Shown here in pieces: positions 38,475 to 48,531 of a DNA stretch of 64,000 nucleotides. Numbering within the stretch: position 1 is the stretch's first letter; every line of letters starts with the position of its first letter. The notes below the pieces were generated by a model. That model did no database searches, had not been told where the DNA came from, and saw only the letters and a list, made by a program, of their open reading frames with translations. Both the position numbers and the translations under genes were made by a program. This stretch comes from Exophiala sp. HKRS030 (Eukaryota; Ascomycota; Eurotiomycetes; Chaetothyriales; Herpotrichiellaceae), in assembly GCA_023897205.1 (NCBI GenBank), contig JAHWDD010000010.1, forward strand, positions 2,356,001 to 2,420,000, in the 5' to 3' direction.

Positions 38475-38512
38475 CACGTGCCACAGATCACGTGGTGAGA
38501 ACATGACACGTG
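38475..38512. promoter_or_regulatory. Cluster of three CACGTG boxes
   Basis: CACGTG at 38475-38480, 38489-38494 and 38507-38512, the first two in TCACGTG context on one strand. It lies about 870 bases upstream of MET16 and 720 upstream of SER2, so either could be the target of a bHLH factor (Cbf1- or SREBP-like). Confidence 0.45.
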
Positions 38513-39234
38513 CTGCCAAGGCCTCAGCAACACGATGACATCACTTTCTTAATATCCACGGGGGATTGTGCGACTTTGGTCATACAAATCATTCTTCCCA
38601 AAAATGGTGCTGTATCAACATGAGCTTGAGATCACATATTACACTTGTCTCATCCAAGTACAAACATCTTGGGCTCGCTGGTTCGGTATCATTGTGGTGT
38701 CCTCAATATCCTTACCTCGAATTACTCCTCGAGTCGCCCTCATTAAGGTAAGAGTCACCGTCGGTGCCTTTGTTCATCTGTTCTTCTTCTGTTCTCGATG
38801 TACTGTTGGTGCGCAATTGATCGCTGTCAGACCGTCAAATTCGAGCCGTTCTGGCAGGGATCTCAAAAGGTGAGAAAATCAGCAATCAGCAAGTATCTTG
38901 CCCATACGCCTATCCACTGTCCACTGCTTATCCTCACAGCTTCTGGCCCTGATCGACTGTCCACCTCCTGTTCCTGCATTGGATCGCGTGGCTTGGGCAG
39001 TGCTGGAATTCGACAAGTGCCATGACGTAGATTTGCAGCGTCAACCTCCATACATCTCAACTTGAACATCACACACTCGTTTTATCGCCATAAACAGCAC
39101 TGCTCCGCAACTTATCCACAATTATCGGAGCCTAGGATCGTGGTGACATCGTGGGCAAAAACTCCATTCACAGTAATACAGCATTACCATCTAGGCCTCT
39201 GACGAGCATTTTAAAAGCACAACAGATCACTGTA

Positions 39235-40684
39235 ATGGCTTCCTCTCCACCGACTACTCGTCCCAGGAAACCCAGTTTGGCCAAATCATCACTTCCTGGC
39301 ACTACCTATCTTGACGACCATCTTGAGTACAAGTCTCACCAGTCTGGCCCTTCAACTAGCATCGATGGAGTCCTTGATCAACCCACCAGAAGCTCTCGAC
39401 ACATCGCATCAGATGCATCCTTGACCTCAAGAAGGTCAATCAGCGCCATACCACCAACGCCAACAATTGTCCAGGAAGCTGTTCATACAATATCTCACAC
39501 AAACTGCATCCCAGAACCCGAAGACCAATGCGCTCGTCTCGTAGCCACGTTATTCTACAATTCAGCAGCTCCAAGACATCCTCATCTTCACCCAGATCAG
39601 TCACCGCAACCTAAGCCCACAGAGCCACTTCCAGTGCCTTCAATCGTCGAGGGATCAGCGCCTACTACCAGCATCTCTGAATACCCACTCGAACCACCCG
39701 CCCCGAGCCAGAGCCCCTCGACCATCTCTATGGTGCATATATCTCACAATTATGTCTCACTCATTTCCTTGCTACTCTCGACAGTCTTTTGATCCACAAT
39801 ACCTCTTCCGAACGGCGTTTGACCAGTAGTCATCGTTGCCTAGCACCAGATCCTGTCAAACCTCGTGTTATGGAAGTCACATTTACACCCCCACCGAATC
39901 CAGAATATCTTCCCTTCGACCTCATTCCCAAACATGAATCCATTTATAAATTCGAACGCGAGTGGAACTGTGAGATTATTCTACAGCAGGCTAGCGTGTT
40001 TCGTCGCCACAAACGGCTATGCGTCTTCGACATGGATTCTACACTCATTCAGCAAGAGGTCATTGATGAGATTGCGGCGTTTGTCGGAGTCAAAGACAAG
40101 GTCGCTGAGATCACCGAACGTGCCATGAATGGTGAGCTAGATTTTGCGGCTTCACTCAAAGCAAGGGTCGCTCTATTGAAAGGTGTTCCCAGTGACGTAT
40201 TCGAGCGCCTGAAACCCAAGATTGTCATCACGCCTGGAGCGAAAGACTTGTGCAAGGCTCTCAAGCGTCTAGGGTTCACCCTTGCCGTCTTATCTGGCGG
40301 CTTCCAACCACTAGCAGACTGGCTGGCGGGCGAATTGGGTCTTGATTATGCCTTTGCCAATCACCTAGTATCAGACCCAGACACACAGACCCTCACTGGC
40401 GAGCTCAACCCTGCCTATCCGATCGTTGATTCACAACATAAGAAAAACCTACTCATTAGCCTTGCCGCGGGTAAGGACATTCCCTTGCGCAAACCATCGC
40501 CGTAGGTGACGGTGCCAATGATATCCCTATGTTGAAGACGGCAGGGTTGGGCGTGGCTTGGAAAGCAAAGTCAAAAGTTCAGATGGAGGCACCAGCAAGG
40601 CTGAATATTGCTGAGACTATGCTAGACTTGGTATATCTGCTAGGTTTAACCAAAGGCGAGGTTGATGAGCTTCTAAAGGAATAG
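39235..40684 (+). CDS. SER2: Phosphoserine phosphatase, several frame changes
   Basis: Last step of serine synthesis: phosphoserine to serine. The fungal form has a long N-terminal region with an ACT-like part (LVATLFYNS..., MVHISHNYVSLISLLLS) and a C-terminal HAD phosphatase. The HAD motifs are clear: FDMDSTLIQQE near 40029-40061 (nucleophile Asp), VLSGGFQPL near 40290 and VGDGANDIPML near 40502-40534. The coding frame changes three times. An apparent extra base lies in the T-run 39787-39790 (before DPQYLFRTAF), another near 39823-39826, and one C is missing at 40482-40484, just before the third motif. Net correction gives 1449 nt, or 482 residues, about the family size. The first two changes might instead reflect an intron or true damage. 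Confidence 0.85.
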
Positions 40685-41351
40685 ACTGATATTGCCAAGA
40701 CTTCCCTTGCAGACCAAGTCTTACCCCGATGAATTATTCTCTTCAACACCAACCATATAGTCAATGCCTTGTCTGCAGTCGTAGTTTGTACCTAGGTAGT
40801 TATATAGTTACATTGGGCCATCAAACGCTCGATGCTAATGACGAGCAAGGGCCGCTTGACATCTCCGCCGCTGCGCACTTTCCCAAGAATGTAACGAACC
40901 TAGATCGTTGTTTCATTTCCAGAAAAAAAAACACCTAGTCGTGACGGCAATTTGGAACTACCCTGGCTGTGTGGGGGAAATTTCCAGCTCGCTCAGCCGT
41001 CATCGGTTGTGGTTCTCATATCCATCCTGTGGAGCAAAGATAGAACCGGTCTTGTTGACGAGAGTTATGAAAATCATCGACCCGAGGGAGCGAAGACACG
41101 GAATGGGAGTTGTGCGTATACTTAGTCCCTTCAGCGTTGTCGATGTATTGGATTTATTTTCATCATATATAACAACGTCTATCCACCTACGAGGCTATAC
41201 CTGACAAAGGCCCACCCGTGACTGATTTTATACGACCACGACAGTTGTGTACCTCCCACAGACCACTAGGATCCCCCTTCCTTCTTATGCACGACACGTT
41301 ACCTAGCTAGGTACCTTACCTACCTGTCTACCTACCTGATCAACCTCGAAT
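40685..41351. other. Intergenic between convergent SER2 and PI-PLC genes
   Basis: No gene. A tacctacctg-type tetranucleotide stretch lies at 41300-41338. Confidence 0.6.
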
Positions 41352-42761
41352 TCAAGCCGACAACAGCCCTAGACAAATCCCAATCACCACCGAGGCCAAC
41401 CCAATCGGTGACCAAGATGCCAGCACTCCAATTGCCATCCCTGACCCTCCACCATCACCAAGCTGATGATTCTTACAAATATGCTCGACAATCGCCGGGT
41501 TGACGTCGGCGGCGATCTTCTCGGGCCAGGTGCCGACCTTCCAGAAATTGCTGGCGCTGAGGAAATTGATGTACAAGGGGATTTTCTGGCCTTCGGTGGC
41601 ACGCACGTCGTGGGGGTTGAAGGGACACGCGCCGCTGCGCTCCAGGTGGTCGCGCGCGTAGGTGATTTTTTGCTCGATCGACGGCCGTTCGAGCACTTCG
41701 TAGAAGTCTTGCACCACCACGTCGCCGGACGGGCAGGTCGCGTTCGGCGTGTTGTCGGCCCACACTTGGGCGTCGATGCCGAGGCCCCGCCCGTCGTGTT
41801 CGCGGCGCAGTTCCTCTTCGAGTGCGAAGCGGCGGAGGAGCACGATCTTGCCGCGGGCTTCGCCGAGGGTGGGCACGCGGGGCTCGGTGAACCAGGACTC
41901 CCGGTCGCGGAGGTAGTGGTTTTGCAGGATGCGCGAGAATTGCTCGTCCGTGCCTTTGCCTGTGCCTTCGCGCTTGAGTGAGAGGATCAGCGTCTCGCTG
42001 GGGTTGTCGCGCAGGAAGTCGCGGATGTCGTTGTACAGGTCGCGGAAGTGTTTGTTGCCTGTGAGTGAGATGGGGAATGCTGAGTGCACTAGGTTCAGGT
42101 GGTCTGAGTCAGGGTTGAACGGTTCGGGGACTTGGACCCGCACGTCGAAGAAGCGGAATCCGTTCTTGAGTTGTTCCTTGGGTGAGACTGCTTGACAGCG
42201 CACCGAAGGGGGAGCATTGTGGCATGTAGGCGAATTGTGTGAGCCTGGGATGGACAGGGCGCCTAATGGTGTTTCGTCGTGCAGAGCGCGTTGCCAGGAG
42301 GAGAGGTTGGATGAGTTGAAGAGGGCGACGAACGAGTCTTTGGGCAGGAAGATGCCTGTGAAGCGTTGCGGGTTTCTGGGATCGAGGGCCACGAGCGTGG
42401 CGGTTTCGGCGGTGGGCACAGGGCAATACAGCTGGTGTGCACCGCCGCCCTCGGCTTGGAAGGTCAGTCGAAGTCGCTCGTCGGGCTTGTTGAGAGTAAT
42501 GTCGGTGTTGACGATGCTGTAGGGGAGGATTCTGATGTCGATATCGCGAGAATCCGAGGGTCTGGTGTCGGCATCAATCTGTGGCACCGCCTTACGGGTT
42601 GTGCTGTTGGTCAGACCCAAGCTGTTGGTGACGTTGCCCAAGGCTTGGGTGACATTTCTGAGTTGGAATCCACCTTCTTCAACATGAGGTTCGAAATGCT
42701 CAACCTTGATGAGATTGAATGGGATGCTGCTGAGGTTACGGATCGTCACATTGGGAGGCAT
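41352..42761 (-). CDS. PI-PLC X-domain phosphodiesterase-like protein
   Basis: 469 residues, intronless. The middle (about residues 160-400) is a PLC-like TIM-barrel: GALSIPGSHNSPTCH contains the first general-base His, FRFFDVRV the expected Asp/Arg pair, and LVHSAF the second His. YNDIRDFLRDNPSETLILSLKRE and GKIVLLRRF are further X-domain hallmarks. The enzymes of this family cleave phosphatidylinositol or GPI; substrate here is unproven. About 150 N-terminal residues are of unknown role, with several N-x-T/S sites but no signal peptide at the chosen start. The last ~25 residues are hydrophobic (GLASVVIGICLGLLSA), a possible membrane tail or GPI signal. The DNA is visibly richer in G+C than its neighbours. 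Confidence 0.9.
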   Translation of the reverse strand: MPPNVTIRNLSSIPFNLIKVEHFEPHVEEGGFQLRNVTQALGNVTNSLGLTNSTTRKAVPQIDADTRPSDSRDIDIRILPYSIVNTDITLNKPDERLRLTFQAEGGGAHQLYCPVPTAETATLVALDPRNPQRFTGIFLPKDSFVALFNSSNLSSWQRALHDETPLGALSIPGSHNSPTCHNAPPSVRCQAVSPKEQLKNGFRFFDVRVQVPEPFNPDSDHLNLVHSAFPISLTGNKHFRDLYNDIRDFLRDNPSETLILSLKREGTGKGTDEQFSRILQNHYLRDRESWFTEPRVPTLGEARGKIVLLRRFALEEELRREHDGRGLGIDAQVWADNTPNATCPSGDVVVQDFYEVLERPSIEQKITYARDHLERSGACPFNPHDVRATEGQKIPLYINFLSASNFWKVGTWPEKIAADVNPAIVEHICKNHQLGDGGGSGMAIGVLASWSPIGLASVVIGICLGLLSA

Positions 42762-43525
42762 TCTGGCGGTGATGGAGGGGTATTTCTTGTGGGAGGAAAT
42801 TCAGAATGTGTACTTGACATGAGCAAGACGTTGCTGGGATGTCAATATTATAAGTCTCTTAGTACGCAAAGGCCACGTCCTTACCGTATTTCCAAGCTCC
42901 AAAAAAGGATCTAACAGCTGCAAGGTCCCCAGCTGAGGTCTTGGTCGGCGAGAGCTATTCGACGGCTTCAGGGTCCTCAAGGGTTGCGAAGATGCTGATG
43001 GAGGGTCTTGGAGGGGTTCGTGGGGCACGATGGATCTCTGCAACGACGCCAATCGTATCACTTACCGGCCCGCTTCAATTAGCTTGAAGGTTGTTTCTGA
43101 ACGAGCTGAGATTCTTCAATTCAGGGACTTGACTTATCCGGCTGAGCCAATGGATGTGCCCGTCAGAGGAAAGGTAGGAAACGCTTTGCCCAAAAGATAA
43201 CTCCTGTGCTTGCGAATACGAATATTTACATGCAACACTCTGTAGCCTTATTCGGGTGGTCAGGCTTTCAACGATCATGGATGGGTTTCCGCCATGACCA
43301 TAACACAGAGTTGTCTCCATTACCCGTTGAACGAGGTTTTATATTTATGTATCTGAAGCATATTTATCATGAGGCGTGATCAATCATCATCCAGAATGCA
43401 CTGCTGTGTAACAATTCCCCAGAGCCCTCCCAATGGCTGCATGCTCATCTTACGACCTGTCAATGGCAATGGCCCATAACCTCCTTCTTGATCTTCTGGT
43501 ATATATAGCAAACATCGCCCCTCAT
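42762..43525. other. Intergenic
   Basis: Promoter side of the PI-PLC gene and 3' side of the TMEM205-like gene. Short frames only. Confidence 0.6.
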
Positions 43526-44145
43526 CTATGACAATCTGTCGCCCAGGTAGAATCCATACCAGAGAGTCGCAATAAGTCCAATCAAATTTGTCAAAGACGA
43601 CGCACCATGCAGCCGCGCGAAACTTTTGTTCAATCTTTGCATCTCAGCACTGTGAGGACCGGCATCGTAGCTCTTCTTCCCATCACGAGTTTCTTGTTGT
43701 TTCCTCTCGCGCATAGTCTTTGTGGTCAAAGGTCCAATGTACACGGCATTGGCAAGACCCGCGGTGAAGATGATGGCAAGGGGTGTCAGGACATGGAGCT
43801 TGTTCGACGGGTGGAGGACACCAGAGAAGCTAGAAGGTGTAGTTCCAATGGCAGTCCGTTCGGCAGGGAAGGTCAAGGCTAGGAGCAGAGGTAGAGCGGT
43901 CTGAAGTCCAAAGTAGATGGGGAAGAGAGCGGATTGTAGTGTTGCGAACTGCGGCCGCGGCAATGCCCGAAAGGCGACAATACCTCCGATGAAGGATTGA
44001 AAGATCTCGCTACCAAGGAGGGTGCCATAGCTGATGGGAGGATGAGTGGTCAGTAAGTCCGAGTCATAGGGAGGCCAGGAGATCTCGATCCTCACCTGAT
44101 AATATGATACGGTGCCGCGGAGTATAATATCGAAGTGTTAGCCAT
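43526..44145 (-). CDS. TMEM205-like membrane protein (DUF4149)
   Basis: Two exons, 44096-44145 and 43526-44030, with a 65-nt intron (GTGAGG...CATCAG), giving 184 residues starting MANTSILYSAAPYH. The protein has four likely membrane helices: YGTLLGSEIFQSFIGGIVAF, FPIYFGLQTALPLLLAL, LTPLAIIFTAGLANAVYI and LTNLIGLIATLWYGFYL. The GSEIFQSF motif after the first loop, the central charged loop (TTKTMRERKQQETRDGKK) and the MQRLNKSFARLHG segment fit the TMEM205/DUF4149 family. Its function is poorly known; the human member is linked to drug resistance. The second-exon frame could also start at an internal codon inside the intron, but the spliced start gives a better first helix. Confidence 0.87.
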
Positions 44146-44883
44146 CTTGAAGGCTCGACTTGGGGTTCTGGACGTTCAAATGGGAGGGAAGAAGAGAAAG
44201 ATATACTGAAGGCACCTCAGTGTTGATATATGCAAATGAGAACGACCGGAGATGCAATTCACAAAACGAGGGCTTCGGGTGTTGATGTCAATGATTCCGA
44301 GGCACATCAATCACCATCATGAGACCAGATCCACCGTAGATCAAAACGGCGAAGTGTTCATTCCCCGCTTTGAAATCGTGCATGTGATGCCTATTCAACA
44401 TCGACGTATAGCTTGACTTCTTAATGGCCTCTCTAAATGTGAGATCTGACCACTGGTCTATCTGCTGTAACCGTGACCAGGTATCAGTTTTTGCTAATAA
44501 GCTGATAGTATCGACTTTTTCGCAGCAACACTTAAAAGCCATACTTCATCACGTGACTACGCGCTTCCCCACGCGTCATGCTCGCACAACTTCCCCAACT
44601 TCTTCTCCCAAGGCGGGGATTGCATTGATGCCTTGTAAATCTTCGTACCATGAGATTGCGGTTCGTGGCCATTGTGGACATATGTGCGCTCAGAACCTTG
44701 ACCGAACTCGTCTATGAAGCACCTTGAACGGAATCCACAGCCATCGTGGCAGTTTTCAGCATCATCCGATTGGCACTAGCCACTCACTGACCTCATCTCA
44801 TTTCGACCACACCTCGTCCAACATATAATCAATCCCCGCTACCACACCCGACGTCCCCATCTGGGTGTTCATAGCCACCCACC
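44146..44883. other. Divergent intergenic region before Ku80
   Basis: 738 bases between the start codons of the TMEM205-like gene (minus) and Ku80 (plus). No coding evidence. A CACGTG is present near 44550. Confidence 0.6.
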
Positions 44884-46999
44884 ATGGCCGACAAAGAAGC
44901 TACAGTCTATCTCATCGATGTTTCCCGTTCCATGGGTGAAAAGCATGCGAATCGTACCCAAAGTGACCTCGAATGGTCCCTCCAGTACGTCTGGGACAAA
45001 ATCACCAATACAATCTTCACTGGCCGCAAGACCTTACACATGGGCATCGTCGCAATGGGTACAGATGGCACTAGACTGGGCGAGGACCTCAAGTCGGAAG
45101 AAGCATACCAGCATATCAGCATCGTCCAACCCTTGACCAGATTCTTATGCCACAACTGCGAAGCCTTCCTTCGCAACTCAAACCCAGCAATACAGACGAC
45201 AGGGATGTCTTGTCCGGCATCATTGTCGCCGTGGACATGATTCTCAAACATTGTCGGCATCTGAAGTACAAGAAGAAAATCGTCGTGGTCACCAACGGGA
45301 ACGGAAGTGTGGACGACGACGATGTTGAGACCACTGCAGATCAATTCAAGAAGAATGGCATCGAGCTCGTGGTGTTGGGTGTCGATTTCGATGATGCAGA
45401 GTACGGTGTGAAAGAAGAGGACAAACCAGAGGATAAACGACGGAACGAGGCAATACTGAAAGGCCTGTGCGAAGCAACAGATGGCGTATTTGGCACGATG
45501 CAACAGGCAATTGACGAACTGGCCATCCCCAACCTCAAGCAGACAAGACCTATACCAACATACGCCGGACAATTGAGATTAGGCGACCCCGAGACTTATG
45601 ATACCGCGTTGTCGATCGACGTGCAGCGTTACTTCAAAACGTCGGTACGGAGGCCACCAACTGCAAGCGCATTTGTTGTCAGAGAGGGCGGTGGTAGTGG
45701 TGGAGACGATGATGCCGGCGCGCTGGACAGTGTGCACAGTAACTACAGATACACGATCCAAGACCCTGACTCGGAGTCTGGAGTCAAAGACGTCGAGCGG
45801 GAGGAATTGGCAAAAGGCTATGAATATGGAAGGACCGCCGTGGCCATATCAGAATCAGAGCAAAACATCACAAAACTAGAGACGTCGGCGGCTTATGAGA
45901 TTCTGGGATTTATTCCCATCGAGAATGTCGAGCGATACATGCTCATGGACAATACCAATATGATCGTGGCACAAAAAGGAAATGACAAAGCTGCTCTGGC
46001 ACTTTCATCACTAATCCATGCACTACATGAACTCGGTTCTGTCGCTGTCGCCAGACTGGTTAAGAAAGATATGACAGAACCAATCCTCACTATCCTATCG
46101 CCTCTTGCAAATCAAGAAATTGAATGTCTGATTGAGAATGTCCTACCCTTCGCCGAAGACGTCCGGACGTATCGCTTCCCACCACTCGACAAAGTCTTGA
46201 CTGTTTCTGGCAAGGAATTGACTGATCATCGAAACCTACCAAATCAAGATCTTGTCAACAGCATGAGCGAGTTTGTCGATAGCATGAGTCTCGTTGGCGA
46301 CGATGGTGAAGAACTTATGGCTATAGAAGACACATATTCCCCACTTCTCCATGTCATTGAAGGAGCTGTCAAACACCGTGCCGTGCACCCCAATGCACCA
46401 ATACCAGAGAAGCCAGAGGCATTCATGGCCTATTCGAGACAACCCAAACATCTTCAAGAAGCCAGCAAAACTGTCTTAACCAGACTGATAAAAGCAGCAG
46501 AAGTGAAGAAGGTCCCACCAAAGACAAAAGGTCGTCGTCGCTACCGTGATGCCGAAAAGCCTCTATCAGGTCTCAATGTCGAAGAATTATTCCAAAAGGA
46601 AGATCGAACCTCCATATCTGCGACGAACGCAATCCCAGAGTTCAAGCAGCTCGTGGGCACGACCATCAAACTCGAAGACTTCCAAAAGTACGTCCAACAA
46701 TTACTGGTCATCATCCAAGACTGGACTAGAGATAGTCTCGGCGATCAAAACTATGGTCGTGTGCTGGAAGCCTTGGGGTCATGCGGGATGAAATGATCGG
46801 ATATGAAGAGCCCAAAGTGTACAATGATGCCATAAGGCAATTCAAGGAAAAGCTTTCCGCCAAAGAGCTAGGCGGTGACCGTCGTGAGTTGTGGTGGAAA
46901 ATTCGAGTCTCGAAGCTCGGTGTCATAAGTCAAGATGTCGCGGACAGTTCTGATGTGACTCGTGAAGAGGCAGATCAGTTCATGTCTGCGAAGCTATGA
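44884..46999 (+). CDS. KU80: Ku80 DNA end-binding subunit, two frameshifts
   Basis: The Ku70/Ku80 ring binds DNA double-strand ends for non-homologous end joining and guards telomeres. Residues ~5-230 form a von Willebrand A-like domain starting [18 protein letters not shown], with YVWDKI and [11 protein letters not shown] strands. The Ku core beta-barrel follows, with [26 protein letters not shown] and a KLIK-like helical region to about residue 560. The remaining ~145 residues match the fungal C-terminal arm. The gene lies in three frames. One C is missing in the run 45130-45132 (before [14 protein letters not shown]) and one G in 46775-46778 (before [15 protein letters not shown]). Correcting both gives 2118 nt, or 705 residues, the usual length. 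No intron. Convergent with VAM7, 119 bases apart. Confidence 0.92.
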
Positions 47000-47118
47000 T
47001 GTCTGATAGCTTTATCTGCATTGTTCTGAGGAGGATCTTGCGTTGTTTCCATCTCCGTGTAATGATACCCAAACTAATGGATGTTATAATGAAATGTGTA
47101 ACAATATCGACGAATTGC

Positions 47119-48210
47119 TCATGAGATCTTCCCGATTCTTCGTTTGGCAATGTTGATCTTGCCCTGTACACGATCGACATCTTCATCTACCATCTTGAGC
47201 ATCTCGTTCTGCACCTCGAGTTCTTGATTGATGGCGATGCCCAATTCCTTCTGCCTCATGACGATCTTCCTCAGCTCCTCCACGTCGAGGTCTTGATCCG
47301 CCATCTTCTGTTTCTGAAGCTGCAGGACCCCTTGGTTGTCCAACTCGCGCGTCTCGGCGGTTTCCTTACCCAGCACTCTGCCCCCTGTCTTGGGCTTCGC
47401 CGACCCCACCAGAGCCTCTTTGTCCTGTATGGAAGCGACGGCGGAGTCGAGTTTCGACTTTGTTACCATGGCATTCAACAGGTTTTCCAACCCTTCTTTG
47501 TCCTTGCGAGCTGACGAGATAAGGTCCTTTCTCCGCCTGATCTCACCATCTCCGAGTTTCTGGCCGCCCCAGCCCTCATCGACGACTTTCTGAATGTTTG
47601 TGAGACCTTCCTCAAGCGCGGTAATCAACGTGCCAGCCCTCACGAGACTACTCTTTGCGGCGGCGCTGGCCTCGTGCTGTTTCTGCGGTGTGGACGCTTG
47701 GTCGCGGTTTGTCAGATTGAGACGGGCGTCCTGCAGCTGTGTCTTGAGGTCTCGGTGGCAGTCCAACCAGACGACTGGATCGGTGATGGGTGCGCCGCCG
47801 GCTCCAGGACCAGAAATCACCGAGTGTAAGGCTCCAGCTTTACTCGAGGTCGTGTTGGAGAAGGAGGTAGGCAGGTTGAGGAATGCTCTCCAGACGGAGG
47901 TCGTACGCCATCGGGCATCGTCGATAGAATTGATGGTCTGAAGATATCTTTCTAGAGCCTCGCGTCTTTCTTCGGTAAGCTTTGCGTCCGTGACTGTCTT
48001 GGAGAACCACGATTTCCCGGGCAGTGTGGCTGGAGGAGCGCTCCCAACTTGGTCGGTGAGGCCAGAGTGAAGAGTCAGGAAATCTGAGTATCGCTTTTGC
48101 ACTGTGAAGGATCTTAGAGGTAGTCGAAGAGTTACGTTGTAGACGGTGTAGGGCTTTGAGCCGCCGGCTGTACTCGCACTCGGTATGGAGATCTCGACCG
48201 GTGGTGCCAT
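47119..48210 (-). CDS. VAM7: Vacuolar SNARE Vam7 (PX + Qc-SNARE)
   Basis: Soluble SNARE needed for homotypic vacuole fusion; its PX domain binds phosphatidylinositol 3-phosphate. 363 residues, intronless. PX domain at about residues 5-115: the basic RYSDF motif (KRYSDFLTLHSGL) and the PGKSWF loop are typical. The middle is helical and charged. The C-terminal ~60 residues form a SNARE motif (RQKELGIAINQELEVQNEMLK..., with the central Gln of a Qc-SNARE) ending KINIAKRRIGKIS. There is no transmembrane segment, as expected for Vam7. Start MAPPVEISIP. Confidence 0.93.
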   Translation of the reverse strand: MAPPVEISIPSASTAGGSKPYTVYNVTLRLPLRSFTVQKRYSDFLTLHSGLTDQVGSAPPATLPGKSWFSKTVTDAKLTEERREALERYLQTINSIDDARWRTTSVWRAFLNLPTSFSNTTSSKAGALHSVISGPGAGGAPITDPVVWLDCHRDLKTQLQDARLNLTNRDQASTPQKQHEASAAAKSSLVRAGTLITALEEGLTNIQKVVDEGWGGQKLGDGEIRRRKDLISSARKDKEGLENLLNAMVTKSKLDSAVASIQDKEALVGSAKPKTGGRVLGKETAETRELDNQGVLQLQKQKMADQDLDVEELRKIVMRQKELGIAINQELEVQNEMLKMVDEDVDRVQGKINIAKRRIGKIS

Positions 48211-48531
48211 TGTGGTTGTTTGTTGATAGAGTTTGGATCGTGTAAGAGTGGTAGGATATGAGAGAGTTTGGAGATTTAGGTACGCAGAAGACGTAGGTAC
48301 CCACCATACCGAAAGGTACCTGGTCGTGCCTGCCCTGCTGGAATTGTCGCCAAGAGGTGTGATGTCACCTTCCTTCAGTCAAGGGTCGTGCCGCAGCGAG
48401 ACGGTATCTATCAGCCTCGTTGACTTACTAATACAGAGAGGGGGGCCGTCGTCCGTCGTCCGGCTAACTTCTCTTCGGCCATCAATTGCTTCACATCGAA
48501 AATGTAGCCTCCCAATCTCTCGTTCGGCGAG
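48211..48531. other. Divergent promoter, VAM7 and Zn2Cys6 gene
   Basis: 320 bases between the two start codons. No further gene. Confidence 0.65.

Larger units (their letters stand above)
37605..39234. other. Divergent region between MET16 and SER2
   Basis: No gene is supported; frames at 37934-38305 and 38566-38873 lack domains. It contains four CACGTG boxes (37948-37953 and three in 38475-38512) and the 9/10 MetR-like sequence atcacgccat at 37956-37965. Confidence 0.55.

Noticed and set aside
41466..41981. 171-codon plus-strand frame
   Set aside because: Antisense shadow of the GC-rich PI-PLC gene, which has clear motifs.
44907..45572. 221-codon minus-strand frame
   Set aside because: Antisense of Ku80; no domain, while the sense strand carries the VWA-like part.
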